NCBI GenBank assembly: GCA_013361525.1
Contig: JABFXY010000163.1
Span: 1-64,000, forward strand
DNA: 64,000 nucleotides
Direction of reading: 5' to 3'
Origin: Polyangiaceae bacterium
GTDB taxonomy: Bacteria > Myxococcota_A > Polyangia > Polyangiales > Polyangiaceae
Shown here: positions 33,603-42,706 of the stretch, one piece after another
Numbering within the stretch: the first letter of the stretch is position 1
Layout: each line of letters starts with the position of its first letter
The notes under the pieces: model-generated
Seen by the model: the letters and a program-made list of their open reading frames with translations, nothing else
The model's database searches: none
What the model was told of the DNA's origin: nothing
Made by a program: the position numbers and the translations under genes

Positions 33603-36600
33603 TCAGGTCCGGAGCAGACCGAACTGCGAGAGCTTTCGATACAGCGTCGTACGCGGGATACCGAGCGCGCGAGAGACCTCGCAGACGTTCCACTGGTAGG
33701 CCTCGAGCGCGGCGACGATGCGCTCCTTTTCGGCGGACTTGAACGCGGAGCGCGTACGACCCGCGGCGGGCCGGACGGGCGCCGCTGCGCTGGGTAGCTC
33801 GATGTCCGGCGCACCGATGACGTCGTCCGAAGCCAGCACCATCGCGCGGGCCAGCACGTTCTCCAGTTGGCGGACGTTGCCGGGCCAGGCGTACGTCGCG
33901 AGGCGCCGCAGGGCGGCCGGTGCGAGTCGCGGAGCAGGCACGGCCTGGCGCTTCGCGATCTTCTCGAGGATGGTCTGCGTGATCGAAGGGATGTCCTCCG
34001 GGCGCTCGCGCAGCGGTGGCAGGCGCACCTCGATGACGCTGATTCGATAGAACAGGTCCTCGCGGAACGCCCCGCGCGCGACCTCGTCCGCGAGCATCCG
34101 GTTCGTCGCGCAGACGACGCGCACATCCGGAACGGCGATGGCGCGGTCGCCGCCGACCGGTCGCACTTCTCGCTCCTGTAGGACGCGAAGGAGCTTCGCC
34201 TGCACCGCGAGCGGCGTCTCGCCGATCTCGTCGAGGAAGATCGTGCCGCCGCGCGCCGCGAGGAAGAGGCCGCCGTGATCGCGGACCGCGCCGGTGAACG
34301 CGCCGCGAACGTGGCCGAAGAGCTCGGATTCGAGGAGCGCCTCGGGAAGCGCCGCGCAGTTCACCGCGACGAAAGGACCGTCGCGCCGCGGGCCGCCCGC
34401 GTGGATCGCGCGCGCGACGAGCTCTTTTCCGGTGCCGCTCTCGCCCGTGACGGTGACCGGCACGTCGCTGCGCGCGACGCGCTCGACCAGCGCGAGAACG
34501 GATCGCATCGGCGCGCTTCGCCCGGCGATCTCCGGAAAGGCGCCGTCGTTGTCGGTGCGGTGTCGCTCTCGTTCGAGCTCGTGCGCGAGCCGCTCGATCT
34601 CCGTCGCCTGCGAGCGCATCAGCTCGGCGACCCGCTTCTGTTCCTCCTCGAGCTCGATCGTGCGCTGCCGGAGCTCGGCCATGAGCCGGCCGTTGTGGAG
34701 CGCGAGCGCGATTTGATCCGCGAAGGCGCCGAGGAGATCCGCCTCGTCGGCGCCGAACTTGCCGCGGAGAAAGCGGTTGTCGAGGTAGATCGCGCCGAGG
34801 ACTTTGCCGTGGGCGCGGATCGGGACACACGCGATCGAACGAAGGCGCATGCCGTGCACCGACGCGTTTTTGGCGAACCGGTCATCCGCGAGGGCGTCGA
34901 CGGTGAGGACGGCATCCCCCGTTTCCACGACGCGTTTGGCGATGCTGTGGCTGAACTTCAGCTGGCTTTTGCCGACGGTCTCTCGGTCGAGATTTCGAGC
35001 GACCGCGACCTCGAGGCCCCTCACCTTGCCGTCCTTCGTGAGGATCACGAAGCCTCGCTCGGCACCCGTGAGCTCGATCGAAGCGTCCATCGCGAGGCGG
35101 AGGATCTCGTTCGTCTCCAGCGTCGAGCTGAGCCGGCGGTTCACCTCGAGGATGCGCATGACCAGCTCGGTGCGCCTGCCCTTTTCGGGCTCCGCCGAGG
35201 GCGTACGAAGCCGCGCCCGGACCGGATGTCTCCAGAACGCCTCGAGCAGATCGTCCGGGAGCCCGCTCGCGATTCGTTCCCAACACTCGAGGGCGGAGGA
35301 GCGTCGGCGGTCCGCGAGCGTCGGCGCGCCGCGACGGCGAAAGACCTCCGCGGCGACGTCCTCGAGCCGGGCGTGGAGCTCGAGCTGCGACACCCGCGAG
35401 ACGAGCGCCTCCGCGGACCGGATGGCGTCGAACGCTCGCTGCGCGTCGCCTTCTTCGAGCGCGAGCGCGGCATCGATGGTCGCCGCGCGCAGCATCAAAT
35501 CGGCGGCATCGAGCCCGGCGAGCCCTTCCTGTGCGGCGCGGAGCCGGTCGCGGGCCGTCGCGCGCTCGTTCGCGTCGAGCGCGACCTCCGCTGCGTGCAG
35601 CGCCGACTCGCAACCTTCGCGCTTCGCGCCGCGTGTGGCGTGTGTCGCTTGGACGCGATCGAGGAGGCGCAACGCCTCCGCCGCGCGCCCTCGCCCAGCG
35701 GCGATCTCCGCCTCGAGGCCGAGGATCGCGGCGGTGAGATCCGTCGAAGACTCCGCGCGTGCTTCGCGCTGGATCAGCGCGAGCTCGGACTCGGCCCGGT
35801 CGAAGAGACCGACGTCCGCGTGGAGCTTGGCGAGGTTGAAGCGAAGCGTGGCGACGATGCGCGAGACGTCGAACGCGACGGCCGCGCGCAGCCCACGTTC
35901 GTACGAGGCGAGCGCGACACCCCACTGCCCGAGCTGGTGGCGTGCGGTTCCGAGGTTCAACGCGGCGGTCCCGAGCATGTCGCCGAGCCCCGCCGACTCC
36001 GCGGCTTCGAGCGCGTCACCGAAGCCTCGCGCCGCGAGCTCGGTGTCGCCGCTGCGATAGGCCTGGAGCGCGAGGTAGCTCAGGCTTCGCACGCGGGCGC
36101 GCGGGTGTGCGCGGTCGGTCCGTGCTGCCACGGCGCGCTCGAGCGCCGCCATCGCTCCTTTGTCGTCGCCGAGGTAGCCGAGCACGACCCCGTGGGACTC
36201 GAGAAGATCGGCTCGAAACGGCTCCGCACCCTCGAGCGAGAGGGCATGGCGCGCGAGCTTTTCGGCCTCGGCGTAGCGACCGAGACGAAGGAGACATCGA
36301 ACCTCGACGCTCGCCTTCGCGGCTTCGATCTGCGGCGTCGCGCGCAGATCGATCCGGCTCAGCTGTCGCATGGCGCGCTTTTCGAGGCCGAGCTTTTCGT
36401 AGAGGCGAGCCGCGGTGAGCGCGATCGCCGCGAGGACGTCTCGGTCACGTGTCTTTCGCGCGAGGAGAAGCGCGTTCGCGACGCGTCGAACGGCACGTGC
36501 CGGTGCACCGGCAGCATCCACCGCGTGCGCGGCCGCAAGCTGGGACCACGGTCCCGGGGCGGCGTCACACAACGTGTCGGTCGCCAACATCCACGCCTGC

Positions 36601-38417
36601 GGCGCCCAAGCCGCGAGCGGCTCGGCCTCGCGCGTCAGGGTGAGGGCCTCGGCCGGCCGCCCGGCCATCGCGAGCGCGCGAGCCCGGAGCGCGAGTCGCG
36701 CGGCCCGCGCAAGCTCCGTCTCCGGCACGTCGCCGTGCTCGTGCCGCTCGAGCGCGTCCGCGAGCTTTCGCGCGGCGTCCCGAACGACTTCGTCGCCGAT
36801 CACACGAGCGAGGGCCTTGGAACGGACCGGTCGCGACAAACGAACACCGCCCGCGTCGCGCCGCGCGAAGGTCGCGGCGTCGAGCTCGTCGATCGCGGCG
36901 CGGTCGATGCCGAGGAGCTGGAGCGAGCGCTCGTCGAGAAACGGGCTGACCACGAGTGCCGCGAGCGCCAGACGAGCATCCGGCCCGAGCGATCCGGCGC
37001 GACGTGCTTCGATCGGCGTGAAGTCGTCATGGGTCGCGAAGCTCGCGACCTCGACCTCGCTCAGCGTCCCCGACGCGATCGCCGACGCGATCTCCTTCAG
37101 AGTGCGGGGGTTGCCTCCGCTCACGCGCTCGACGTCCGCGAGCGGTGCAGCCGTCACGAAGGGCTTCATCCATGCGGCGATCGCCTTCGAATCGAGCGGA
37201 CCGAGCGGCAGATCGACGATCGCCGGCGATGCGACCCCGAGCGGCTGGCTCGCCGCGAGGATCCAGAGCACCGCATCACGATCACCGGCGGCACGGAGCA
37301 GGGCGAGGAGCAGGCTTCGTTGCGTTTGCGAGAGCCTGTCCGTGTCGTCGATGACAAGCACGCGCGGCGTGGCGCGCGCGGCGAGCTCGGCGCGCGCGCG
37401 CAGCACCGCATCGATCGTCGGCTCGACGGACGCGTCCAGCGCGCGCGCGACCAGCTCGTGAACCGCATCGTCACGACCCGCGGAACCTTCTGCGACCGCG
37501 GTCTCGACGGAGGCGCGCCACGAAAGCTCCCGCAGCAGGCGCGTCTTGCCCGTTCCCTCGCTGCCCGAGACGACGATGACGCGCGGCCCGGCCTGCTTGC
37601 GCGCGAACGTGTCGAACAGGCGCTGGAACGTCTCGAGCTCGGCGGACCTCCCGACGATCCGCCCCGGCTCGGTGGGCCGCGCGGTGTGCCGAGCCGTGCC
37701 GGTGCGAATGGCGGCGATGACCTCGGCGGCAGACCGCGGCCTTCCGTTCGGATCGGGGTCGAGCAGACGGTCGACGACGTCCCGAAGAGAACGAGGTGCT
37801 TCGATCCCGGAGGCTCGAAGCGACAGCTCGATCGTCCGGCCGACACCGTACAGATCCGATTGCGGGCTTGCGGGTTTGCCCTCGAGAAGCTCGGGCGCGA
37901 TGAAGCGCTCGGTGCCCGAGACCTCGTCGGAACGCGACCGCACGAGACGGGCGCCGCTCAGATCGATGAGGACACCCGACGCGTCTTCACGCACGAGCAC
38001 GTTGTCGGGCTTGAAATCTCCGTGGACGATGCCGGCATCGTGCAACCACGACAGCGCATCGACGGCATCCGCGATCACGCGCGCGACGTCCGCCCAAGAT
38101 CGCCCGGGCGCGTACCGCGCGAGCGTCGGCCCGCGCACGAGCTCGGCCGTGTAGAACGGTCCCCCTTCTCGCTCCGCTCCGCCCGACGCCCCGCGATGGA
38201 GATCGTAGGCTCGCGGCATCCGCGGGTGGGTGCAGCCGGCGAGCAAGAGAAACTCACGGCGGAAGGCCTCGAGACCCTCGGCGGAGATGAACGCGAGGCG
38301 CTTCAACGCGACATCGCGCGAAAACACGTGGTCCCGCGCCTCGAAGACGGAGCCGACCCCTCCCCGACCGAGCGGACCAAGCAGCTCGTAACGGCCCTCG
38401 AGCCAGCGAGCGGACAC
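33603..38417 (-). CDS. Kinase - STAND - TPR - GAF - sigma54 activator fusion
   Basis: 1604 residues from GTG 38417; GTG 38465 would add 16. Order of modules: protein-kinase-like domain (about 5-250), STAND ATPase with Walker A GSEGTGKT (285-292) and Walker B VLVIDDTDRL, a long TPR superhelix (about 560-1070), GAF domain (from about 1087, LEVNRRLSSTLETNEILRLA), coiled coil (about 1250-1295), AAA+ sigma54-interaction domain with Walker A GESGTGKE (1325-1332) and GAFTGA (1372-1377), and a Fis-type helix-turn-helix (WNVCEVSRALGIPRTTLYRK). The kinase has K39 and HGD-F-K (132-136) but reads DLS (152-154) instead of DFG, so catalysis may be altered. It probably activates sigma54 promoters on integrating several inputs. 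Confidence 0.92.
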   Translation of the reverse strand: MSARWLEGRYELLGPLGRGGVGSVFEARDHVFSRDVALKRLAFISAEGLEAFRREFLLLAGCTHPRMPRAYDLHRGASGGAEREGGPFYTAELVRGPTLARYAPGRSWADVARVIADAVDALSWLHDAGIVHGDFKPDNVLVREDASGVLIDLSGARLVRSRSDEVSGTERFIAPELLEGKPASPQSDLYGVGRTIELSLRASGIEAPRSLRDVVDRLLDPDPNGRPRSAAEVIAAIRTGTARHTARPTEPGRIVGRSAELETFQRLFDTFARKQAGPRVIVVSGSEGTGKTRLLRELSWRASVETAVAEGSAGRDDAVHELVARALDASVEPTIDAVLRARAELAARATPRVLVIDDTDRLSQTQRSLLLALLRAAGDRDAVLWILAASQPLGVASPAIVDLPLGPLDSKAIAAWMKPFVTAAPLADVERVSGGNPRTLKEIASAIASGTLSEVEVASFATHDDFTPIEARRAGSLGPDARLALAALVVSPFLDERSLQLLGIDRAAIDELDAATFARRDAGGVRLSRPVRSKALARVIGDEVVRDAARKLADALERHEHGDVPETELARAARLALRARALAMAGRPAEALTLTREAEPLAAWAPQAWMLATDTLCDAAPGPWSQLAAAHAVDAAGAPARAVRRVANALLLARKTRDRDVLAAIALTAARLYEKLGLEKRAMRQLSRIDLRATPQIEAAKASVEVRCLLRLGRYAEAEKLARHALSLEGAEPFRADLLESHGVVLGYLGDDKGAMAALERAVAARTDRAHPRARVRSLSYLALQAYRSGDTELAARGFGDALEAAESAGLGDMLGTAALNLGTARHQLGQWGVALASYERGLRAAVAFDVSRIVATLRFNLAKLHADVGLFDRAESELALIQREARAESSTDLTAAILGLEAEIAAGRGRAAEALRLLDRVQATHATRGAKREGCESALHAAEVALDANERATARDRLRAAQEGLAGLDAADLMLRAATIDAALALEEGDAQRAFDAIRSAEALVSRVSQLELHARLEDVAAEVFRRRGAPTLADRRRSSALECWERIASGLPDDLLEAFWRHPVRARLRTPSAEPEKGRRTELVMRILEVNRRLSSTLETNEILRLAMDASIELTGAERGFVILTKDGKVRGLEVAVARNLDRETVGKSQLKFSHSIAKRVVETGDAVLTVDALADDRFAKNASVHGMRLRSIACVPIRAHGKVLGAIYLDNRFLRGKFGADEADLLGAFADQIALALHNGRLMAELRQRTIELEEEQKRVAELMRSQATEIERLAHELERERHRTDNDGAFPEIAGRSAPMRSVLALVERVARSDVPVTVTGESGTGKELVARAIHAGGPRRDGPFVAVNCAALPEALLESELFGHVRGAFTGAVRDHGGLFLAARGGTIFLDEIGETPLAVQAKLLRVLQEREVRPVGGDRAIAVPDVRVVCATNRMLADEVARGAFREDLFYRISVIEVRLPPLRERPEDIPSITQTILEKIAKRQAVPAPRLAPAALRRLATYAWPGNVRQLENVLARAMVLASDDVIGAPDIELPSAAAPVRPAAGRTRSAFKSAEKERIVAALEAYQWNVCEVSRALGIPRTTLYRKLSQFGLLRT

Positions 38418-38431
38418 CCGGCATCTGTACC

Positions 38432-38457
38432 ACCGATACGAAGCGGAACATATCGGT
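38432..38457. promoter_or_regulatory. Inverted repeat at the start of the giant regulator gene
   Basis: ACCGATA (38432-38438) and TATCGGT (38451-38457) form a perfect 7-bp dyad with a 12-nt spacer, and the symmetry continues imperfectly in the GTAC flanks. It lies directly upstream of the GTG at 38417 and within the divergent intergenic region before the lipoprotein at 38534. It could be an autoregulatory operator; if the gene starts at 38465 it would lie inside the coding sequence. Confidence 0.4.
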
Positions 38458-38533
38458 ACACACACCGGATCTCATTCCGCGGCTTTTCTGCCTGCTAGGC
38501 TCGGGCACGACCCTTGATGTAGGCGTCCCCGTG

Positions 38534-39214
38534 ATGCGACGGCTTCTCTTCATCGCTGCCCTCCTCGCCGGCTGTGGGGTGAACCCCTTGCCGGTCCCGC
38601 CCGAGCTCGGCGGCGAGATCTCCGGCAGCACTTGTCTGCCTTGCGACGGAACGATCCGCGTCGCTGGCGAGCCGGGAAGCGCGAAGAACGCCGACGCCGT
38701 GTGGCTCGTGAACCTCGACCGGCAGAGCGAGCCCTTGCTCGTACCGGTCGCAAACGACGGAAGCTTCGAGGCGCTCATGGACGCGCTCCCCGGCGACGAG
38801 ATCCGTCTACAGGCGCGACGTGACGAGCTGCGCTCGGTGCCGCTCGATCTCGTGGCGACGGTCGACGCCGTCCTCGAGCCCGCCGCGCGACCACTCGCGG
38901 ATTGCTTCGTCGTCGAGCCCGAGCTCGAGCTCGACGACGCGACCGTGGGCGCGACGTCCTTCGCGACGCTGACGCTCTCTCACGACTGCGACACGTCACT
39001 CACCATCGACTCGATCGCGCTGCGTGCCCCTGCACCTGCGTTCGAGATCGCCGCGCCGGTTGCGCCGTTCGTCCTCGCCCCCGGCGAGACCACCACCGTC
39101 ACCATCCAGCTCACGCCCGAAGCGGCAGGCCTCGTCGAAGAAGTCCTCCTCATCGAGGTCTCCTCCCCCGAGCCGGATCGCCGCCCCGTCACGCTCTTCG
39201 GCATCGCCGACTGA
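38534..39214 (+). CDS. Lipoprotein with a C-terminal immunoglobulin-like region
   Basis: 226 residues from ATG 38534. Signal peptide with lipobox LLAGC. The C-terminal half (FATLTLSHDCDTSLTIDSIA, PFVLAPGETTTVTIQLTPEA) resembles an abnormal-spindle/ASPM-SPD-2-hydin-type Ig-like module of choice-of-anchor proteins. It has several Cys and is outer-envelope directed. Divergent from the sigma54 activator; a ligand or partner is not evident. Confidence 0.78.
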   Translation: MRRLLFIAALLAGCGVNPLPVPPELGGEISGSTCLPCDGTIRVAGEPGSAKNADAVWLVNLDRQSEPLLVPVANDGSFEALMDALPGDEIRLQARRDELRSVPLDLVATVDAVLEPAARPLADCFVVEPELELDDATVGATSFATLTLSHDCDTSLTIDSIALRAPAPAFEIAAPVAPFVLAPGETTTVTIQLTPEAAGLVEEVLLIEVSSPEPDRRPVTLFGIAD

Positions 39215-39309
39215 TCCCCGCGTGTGTTCGCGTCCCCCCCGCGACGCCCGCCGGGCGCATCGGCAGCCCTTTGTCCGCTCGCAACGTCCAAACCCGAAAG
39301 ATCACCACC

Positions 39310-40164
39310 ATGCGCCTCTTGTCCTCGAAGCTCCTCCTGTCCTGCGCTGTGCTCGTGACCACCGCCTGCGGCGTCTCCTTCGGCGGAAGCGACGACTCGG
39401 ATGGAGGGCCCGGCACCTGCCCCGACCCGAACGATCCCGAGGTGCAATACATCTCCGATGATCCCGGGTTCTGCGCGGCCGCAGACATCGGGTGCGCCGA
39501 CGCTCAGACGCCGTTCAGCGACGACTGCGGCTGCGGTTGCATCGGCCCTCAGCCGCCGCCTCCCCCGCCCGGCTGCCCCGATCCGGCCGACCCCGAGGTC
39601 CACTACGTCTCACAGGATCCGAGCGCGTGTCTCGCCGCGCTGTTCGCGTGCGGCCCCGAGCAAGAGAGCTTCACCGACGAGTGCGGCTGCGGCTGCATCG
39701 GCCCGGTCGAGCCGACGTGCCCGGATCCGTCGGATCCCGACGTGCACTACATCTCGGACGAGCCGGGGATGTGCGCCGTCATCGACTTCGCCTGCGCCGA
39801 GACGCAAACCGCGTTCGATAGCGAATGCGGCTGCGGCTGCATCGGCCCGTCGTCGCCGTCGTGCCCGGACCCGAACGACCCGGCCGTGCACTACGTCTCG
39901 CACGATCCCCAGGCGTGCCTCGCGATCGACTTCGCTTGCTCCGATGGCCAGAGCTACTTCGGCGCCGAAGAAGCGGGCTGCGGGTGCGGCTGCATCGACA
40001 CGGCCTGCTACGGGCTCGACGAAGAGGCGTGCTCGACCAGCGCGGTCTGCATCCCGACGTACCAGGGACTGTGCGACTGCACGTGCGAAAACGATCAGCC
40101 TGGCTGCGAGGGATGCCCCGCCGCGTGTTTCGTGTACGGCGGCTGCGCGTTTGCCGGCGAGTGA
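39310..40164 (+). CDS. Cys-rich lipoprotein with four 48-residue repeats
   Basis: 284 residues. Signal peptide with lipobox VTTAC, then four repeats beginning at C37, C89, C137 and C185 (periods 52, 48, 48). Each reads CPDPxDPxVxYxSxDPxxC, continues with xFxC and Q-F patterns, and closes CGCGCIGP, the last as CGCGCID. The first gap is longer because of a Pro run. A further Cys-rich tail (ACYGLDEEACS, CDCTCENDQPGCEGCPAACF) follows. The many Cys imply disulfides or metal binding outside the cytoplasm. I do not recognise the repeat as a named family. Confidence 0.8.
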   Translation: MRLLSSKLLLSCAVLVTTACGVSFGGSDDSDGGPGTCPDPNDPEVQYISDDPGFCAAADIGCADAQTPFSDDCGCGCIGPQPPPPPPGCPDPADPEVHYVSQDPSACLAALFACGPEQESFTDECGCGCIGPVEPTCPDPSDPDVHYISDEPGMCAVIDFACAETQTAFDSECGCGCIGPSSPSCPDPNDPAVHYVSHDPQACLAIDFACSDGQSYFGAEEAGCGCGCIDTACYGLDEEACSTSAVCIPTYQGLCDCTCENDQPGCEGCPAACFVYGGCAFAGE

Positions 40165-40190
40165 AGTAGGGCGCGGGCGAGTAAACGACA

Positions 40191-40200
40191 GCGCCGGCGC
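40191..40200. repeat. Palindrome in a short intergenic repeat
   Basis: GCGCCGGCGC is a perfect palindrome, followed by an imperfect second copy of its neighbourhood at 40205-40219. It lies between convergent genes and may help terminate them. Confidence 0.3.
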
Positions 40201-40217
40201 ATGAACGAGAGCGCCGG

Positions 40218-40601
40218 CTACTTCTTCGCCAGCCGTTCGGACACCAGCGACGACCACGCTTGGAACGAGGACGGCGACGCGGCGAGGCGCCGGTTCATGT
40301 AGACGACGAGCGCGTTCTCGTGGGCACCGTCGGCGATGCCGTATTCCGCGCGCACGACATCGACGTCACCGAGACGGCGATCGGCTGTGAACGCGGCGTA
40401 TCGCTCGACCGTCCACGCAGCGAAGAGGTGATCGTGAAACGGCGAGGCCGCACACGCGTCGAGGGTCTCGTCACTGCCGATATCGACGGACCCAGGGTGC
40501 GGCGGCCGAAGCCCGAGGCTGGGTGCCGGCCGCCCTGGGAGCGTCGCCTCCAGCTCGATCGATTGTGGGTTTTCGCCGCGCTCTTCCTTCTCGACGACCA
40601 T
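40218..40601 (-). CDS. Hypothetical protein
   Basis: 127 residues from ATG 40601. The first 50 residues are Pro-rich and charged; the rest is a compact helical part (PFHDHLFAAWTVERYAAFTA, then VVRAEYGIADGAHENALVVY). No signal peptide and no family recognised. It follows the SUMF1-like lipoprotein gene by 112 bases in the same direction. Confidence 0.6.
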   Translation of the reverse strand: MVVEKEERGENPQSIELEATLPGRPAPSLGLRPPHPGSVDIGSDETLDACAASPFHDHLFAAWTVERYAAFTADRRLGDVDVVRAEYGIADGAHENALVVYMNRRLAASPSSFQAWSSLVSERLAKK

Positions 40602-40713
40602 GGACGAACCTCCAAAGGACGGAGTCGGCTCGACCGCCCGCCCGTGGACACGTCTGTCGTCCGCGGACGAATGGCGCGGTTGCCGCCCCCCAATACCCGA
40701 GCAGATCTCGGAA

Positions 40714-41592
40714 TCAGAGCCCGTCTTTCGACTTCGCGCAACGCACGCCGACGTGCTCGAAATGGACGGTCGGATCGTCGAAGGTTCGACCGGCGGACAG
40801 TAGCTCGGAGGCTCCGTATTTGAACGCGCCGCCACGAACGATCTTCGACTCCCCAGCCGAAGGCCCCTCCGGGTCTTTGGCCGGGCTCGCGACGTAGTAC
40901 TCGGCCATGTGGAAGTCGGCGGTCCACTCCCAGACGTTGCCGGCCATGTCGTGTGCACCGAATGGGCTCGCGCCGGACGGGTAGCTCCCGACCGGGACGG
41001 TGCCCTTCTTTCCGCACTCGTAATAGTTCGCGCGCTCGCACGTCGGCGCGTCGTTCCCCCACGGATAGAAGCGCCCGTCGGTCCCCCTCGCCGCCTTCTC
41101 CCACTCCGCTTCGGTGGGCAAGCGCTTGCCCGCGAACGCGCAGTAGCCACGCGCTTCCTCCCACTCGATGCACACGACGGGGTGTGTCGCCCGCGCCGCG
41201 GGATCCCAATCGTTCGCCCGGTCCTTCTTGCACACGGGCGCTTTGCATTTGCCCGCGTCCACGCACCGCGCGTAGTCCGCCTGGGTCACCTCGGTTCGAT
41301 CGATGTAGAACGCCGACAGCTCGATCGTGCGCTGCGGATGCTCGTCCTCGAGTCCGACGCCGGGCACGGAGCCGCGCAGGAACGGCCCCGCGGAAACCTC
41401 GACCATGTCGGCCGGAGGCGCGCTGGCAGCGATGTGTGCCGGCGATGCGCTCGACGGCGGCGCTGCTCCGGACGCAACGGTCGAAGCTGCCGGCCCGTTC
41501 GCTTCGCTCGGCTGCTCGGCCTGGGACGCCCCTCCCGCGCAACCAACGAACACCAACGAGATCGACACACACGCGACCGTCCACTTCCCCAT
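40714..41592 (-). CDS. SUMF1/FGE-fold lipoprotein
   Basis: 292 residues. Signal peptide with lipobox LVFVGC, a Ser/Ala/Pro linker to about 60, then a formylglycine-generating-enzyme-sulfatase domain: MVEVSAGPFLRGSVPG, DRTEVTQADYARC, RLPTEAEWEKAARG, PFGAHDMAGNVWEWTADF, IVRGGAFKYGASE. True FGE enzymes have a Cys pair just after the RGG motif; here that stretch (KYGASELLSAGR) has none, so a catalytic FGE function is unlikely. A surface binding or structural role is more plausible. Confidence 0.85.
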   Translation of the reverse strand: MGKWTVACVSISLVFVGCAGGASQAEQPSEANGPAASTVASGAAPPSSASPAHIAASAPPADMVEVSAGPFLRGSVPGVGLEDEHPQRTIELSAFYIDRTEVTQADYARCVDAGKCKAPVCKKDRANDWDPAARATHPVVCIEWEEARGYCAFAGKRLPTEAEWEKAARGTDGRFYPWGNDAPTCERANYYECGKKGTVPVGSYPSGASPFGAHDMAGNVWEWTADFHMAEYYVASPAKDPEGPSAGESKIVRGGAFKYGASELLSAGRTFDDPTVHFEHVGVRCAKSKDGL

Positions 41593-41641
41593 TGGGCCGC
41601 TTTACACCGACCGCGCGCGCCTTTGAACGGGCGCGCTCGCC

Positions 41642-42706
41642 CTACCGTTCGTGGCAGCGACCTTCGGAGAGAAACCGAGAGCGCACCGAGGTCCGGGCAA
41701 TCCCGTGAGGGCTCTGTTCGACGACGAGCCTCCCCCACGGCCGCAGCTTGGTGATGTCGCCGCCTTCCGTCATGTCGAACGAGCCGGCGCAATCGCGGTT
41801 GTTCACGCCACCCCACGACCAAGCGACGAAGCCAATCTCGAGCTTGTCCGTGATCTCGAGAAACCCGTCGAGATCGAAGGGGTGCTTTTCGCACTCGAAC
41901 ACGGCGTGGGGCCCGAACTCGCCGACCACGATGGGCAGCCCCGATTCGACGGCCGCCGTCAGTCGATGCGCGATCGCCGAGCGGCTTCCATCGGTCCACC
42001 AAGCATGAACCGAGAGCAACACGTCGCCCTGCGGATCGCTCTTCACGAGCGCGGGGCCGACGTCGACGAGCCGCTCGAGGTCCTGACCCCAGGTGCTCGC
42101 GTCGATCATGATCGGCGCTCGAACCCCCGCGTCACGAAGCCGGCGGATGGCCGACACGTACACGTCTTGAAAACGCTCGCGCGGAACGGACGCATCGCCG
42201 ATCTCGTTGCCGACGTTGAGGACGAGGTGCTTCTCGTGCTTCTTCAGCACGGCGAGCACCTCGGGTGACAGCCAGTGGCTCATCACCAGCTCGAGCTTGT
42301 CGATGTCGCCGGTCGCGTCGTGGAGCTCGATGATCGGCAACATGCCGCGGGCGGCGACGTTCTCGATGGCTTTGTCCATCTCGGCGACGGTGCCGTCTTT
42401 GGTCGTCCAGACGACGCGCACTGCGTTCGCGCCGGAGCGGTCGATCTGCTCGACGAGCGCGGCCCCGGTCCGATCGTGATTCCACACGAACATCTCGTTC
42501 ACGCCGCGCAAGACGAGCTTTTCACCGCATGGATCGCGCAAGAATCGCCCTTCGACGTAGAAGCGATCACCCGCGCGCTGCTTCGCCGTCGCCGATGCGC
42601 TCGCGGGCGGCGTCTCGGTCGCTCCTTGGGACGAGCAGCCGATCGCGACCGCCACGAACGCGACTGCCGCTGCGTACCGCAGCCGAGATCGGACCGAAGG
42701 CTTCAC
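41642..42706 (-). CDS. GH5-like glycoside hydrolase lipoprotein
   Basis: 354 residues, GTG start 42706. Lipobox VAIGC near 24, then a (beta/alpha)8 barrel like family 5 mannanases/cellulases: KLVLRGVNEMFVWNHD, GANAVRVVWTTKD, the acid/base NVGNE (E168) and nucleophile VVGEFG (E263), plus VHAWWTDG and FVAWSWGG. It probably cleaves a beta-mannan or beta-glucan at the cell surface. GTGA overlap with the upstream DUF1361 gene means coupled translation. Confidence 0.85.
   Translation of the reverse strand: MKPSVRSRLRYAAAVAFVAVAIGCSSQGATETPPASASATAKQRAGDRFYVEGRFLRDPCGEKLVLRGVNEMFVWNHDRTGAALVEQIDRSGANAVRVVWTTKDGTVAEMDKAIENVAARGMLPIIELHDATGDIDKLELVMSHWLSPEVLAVLKKHEKHLVLNVGNEIGDASVPRERFQDVYVSAIRRLRDAGVRAPIMIDASTWGQDLERLVDVGPALVKSDPQGDVLLSVHAWWTDGSRSAIAHRLTAAVESGLPIVVGEFGPHAVFECEKHPFDLDGFLEITDKLEIGFVAWSWGGVNNRDCAGSFDMTEGGDITKLRPWGRLVVEQSPHGIARTSVRSRFLSEGRCHER

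Noticed and set aside
34275-38498. Plus-strand reading frame of about 1400 codons antisense to the giant activator
   Set aside because: No domain, no ribosome-binding site, and fully overlaps a gene with motifs for five modules.
38503-38517. Sigma54-like sequence GGGCAC-N5-TTGA before the lipoprotein at 38534
   Set aside because: The invariant -12 GC is GA, and the start site would be at the ATG; not convincing.
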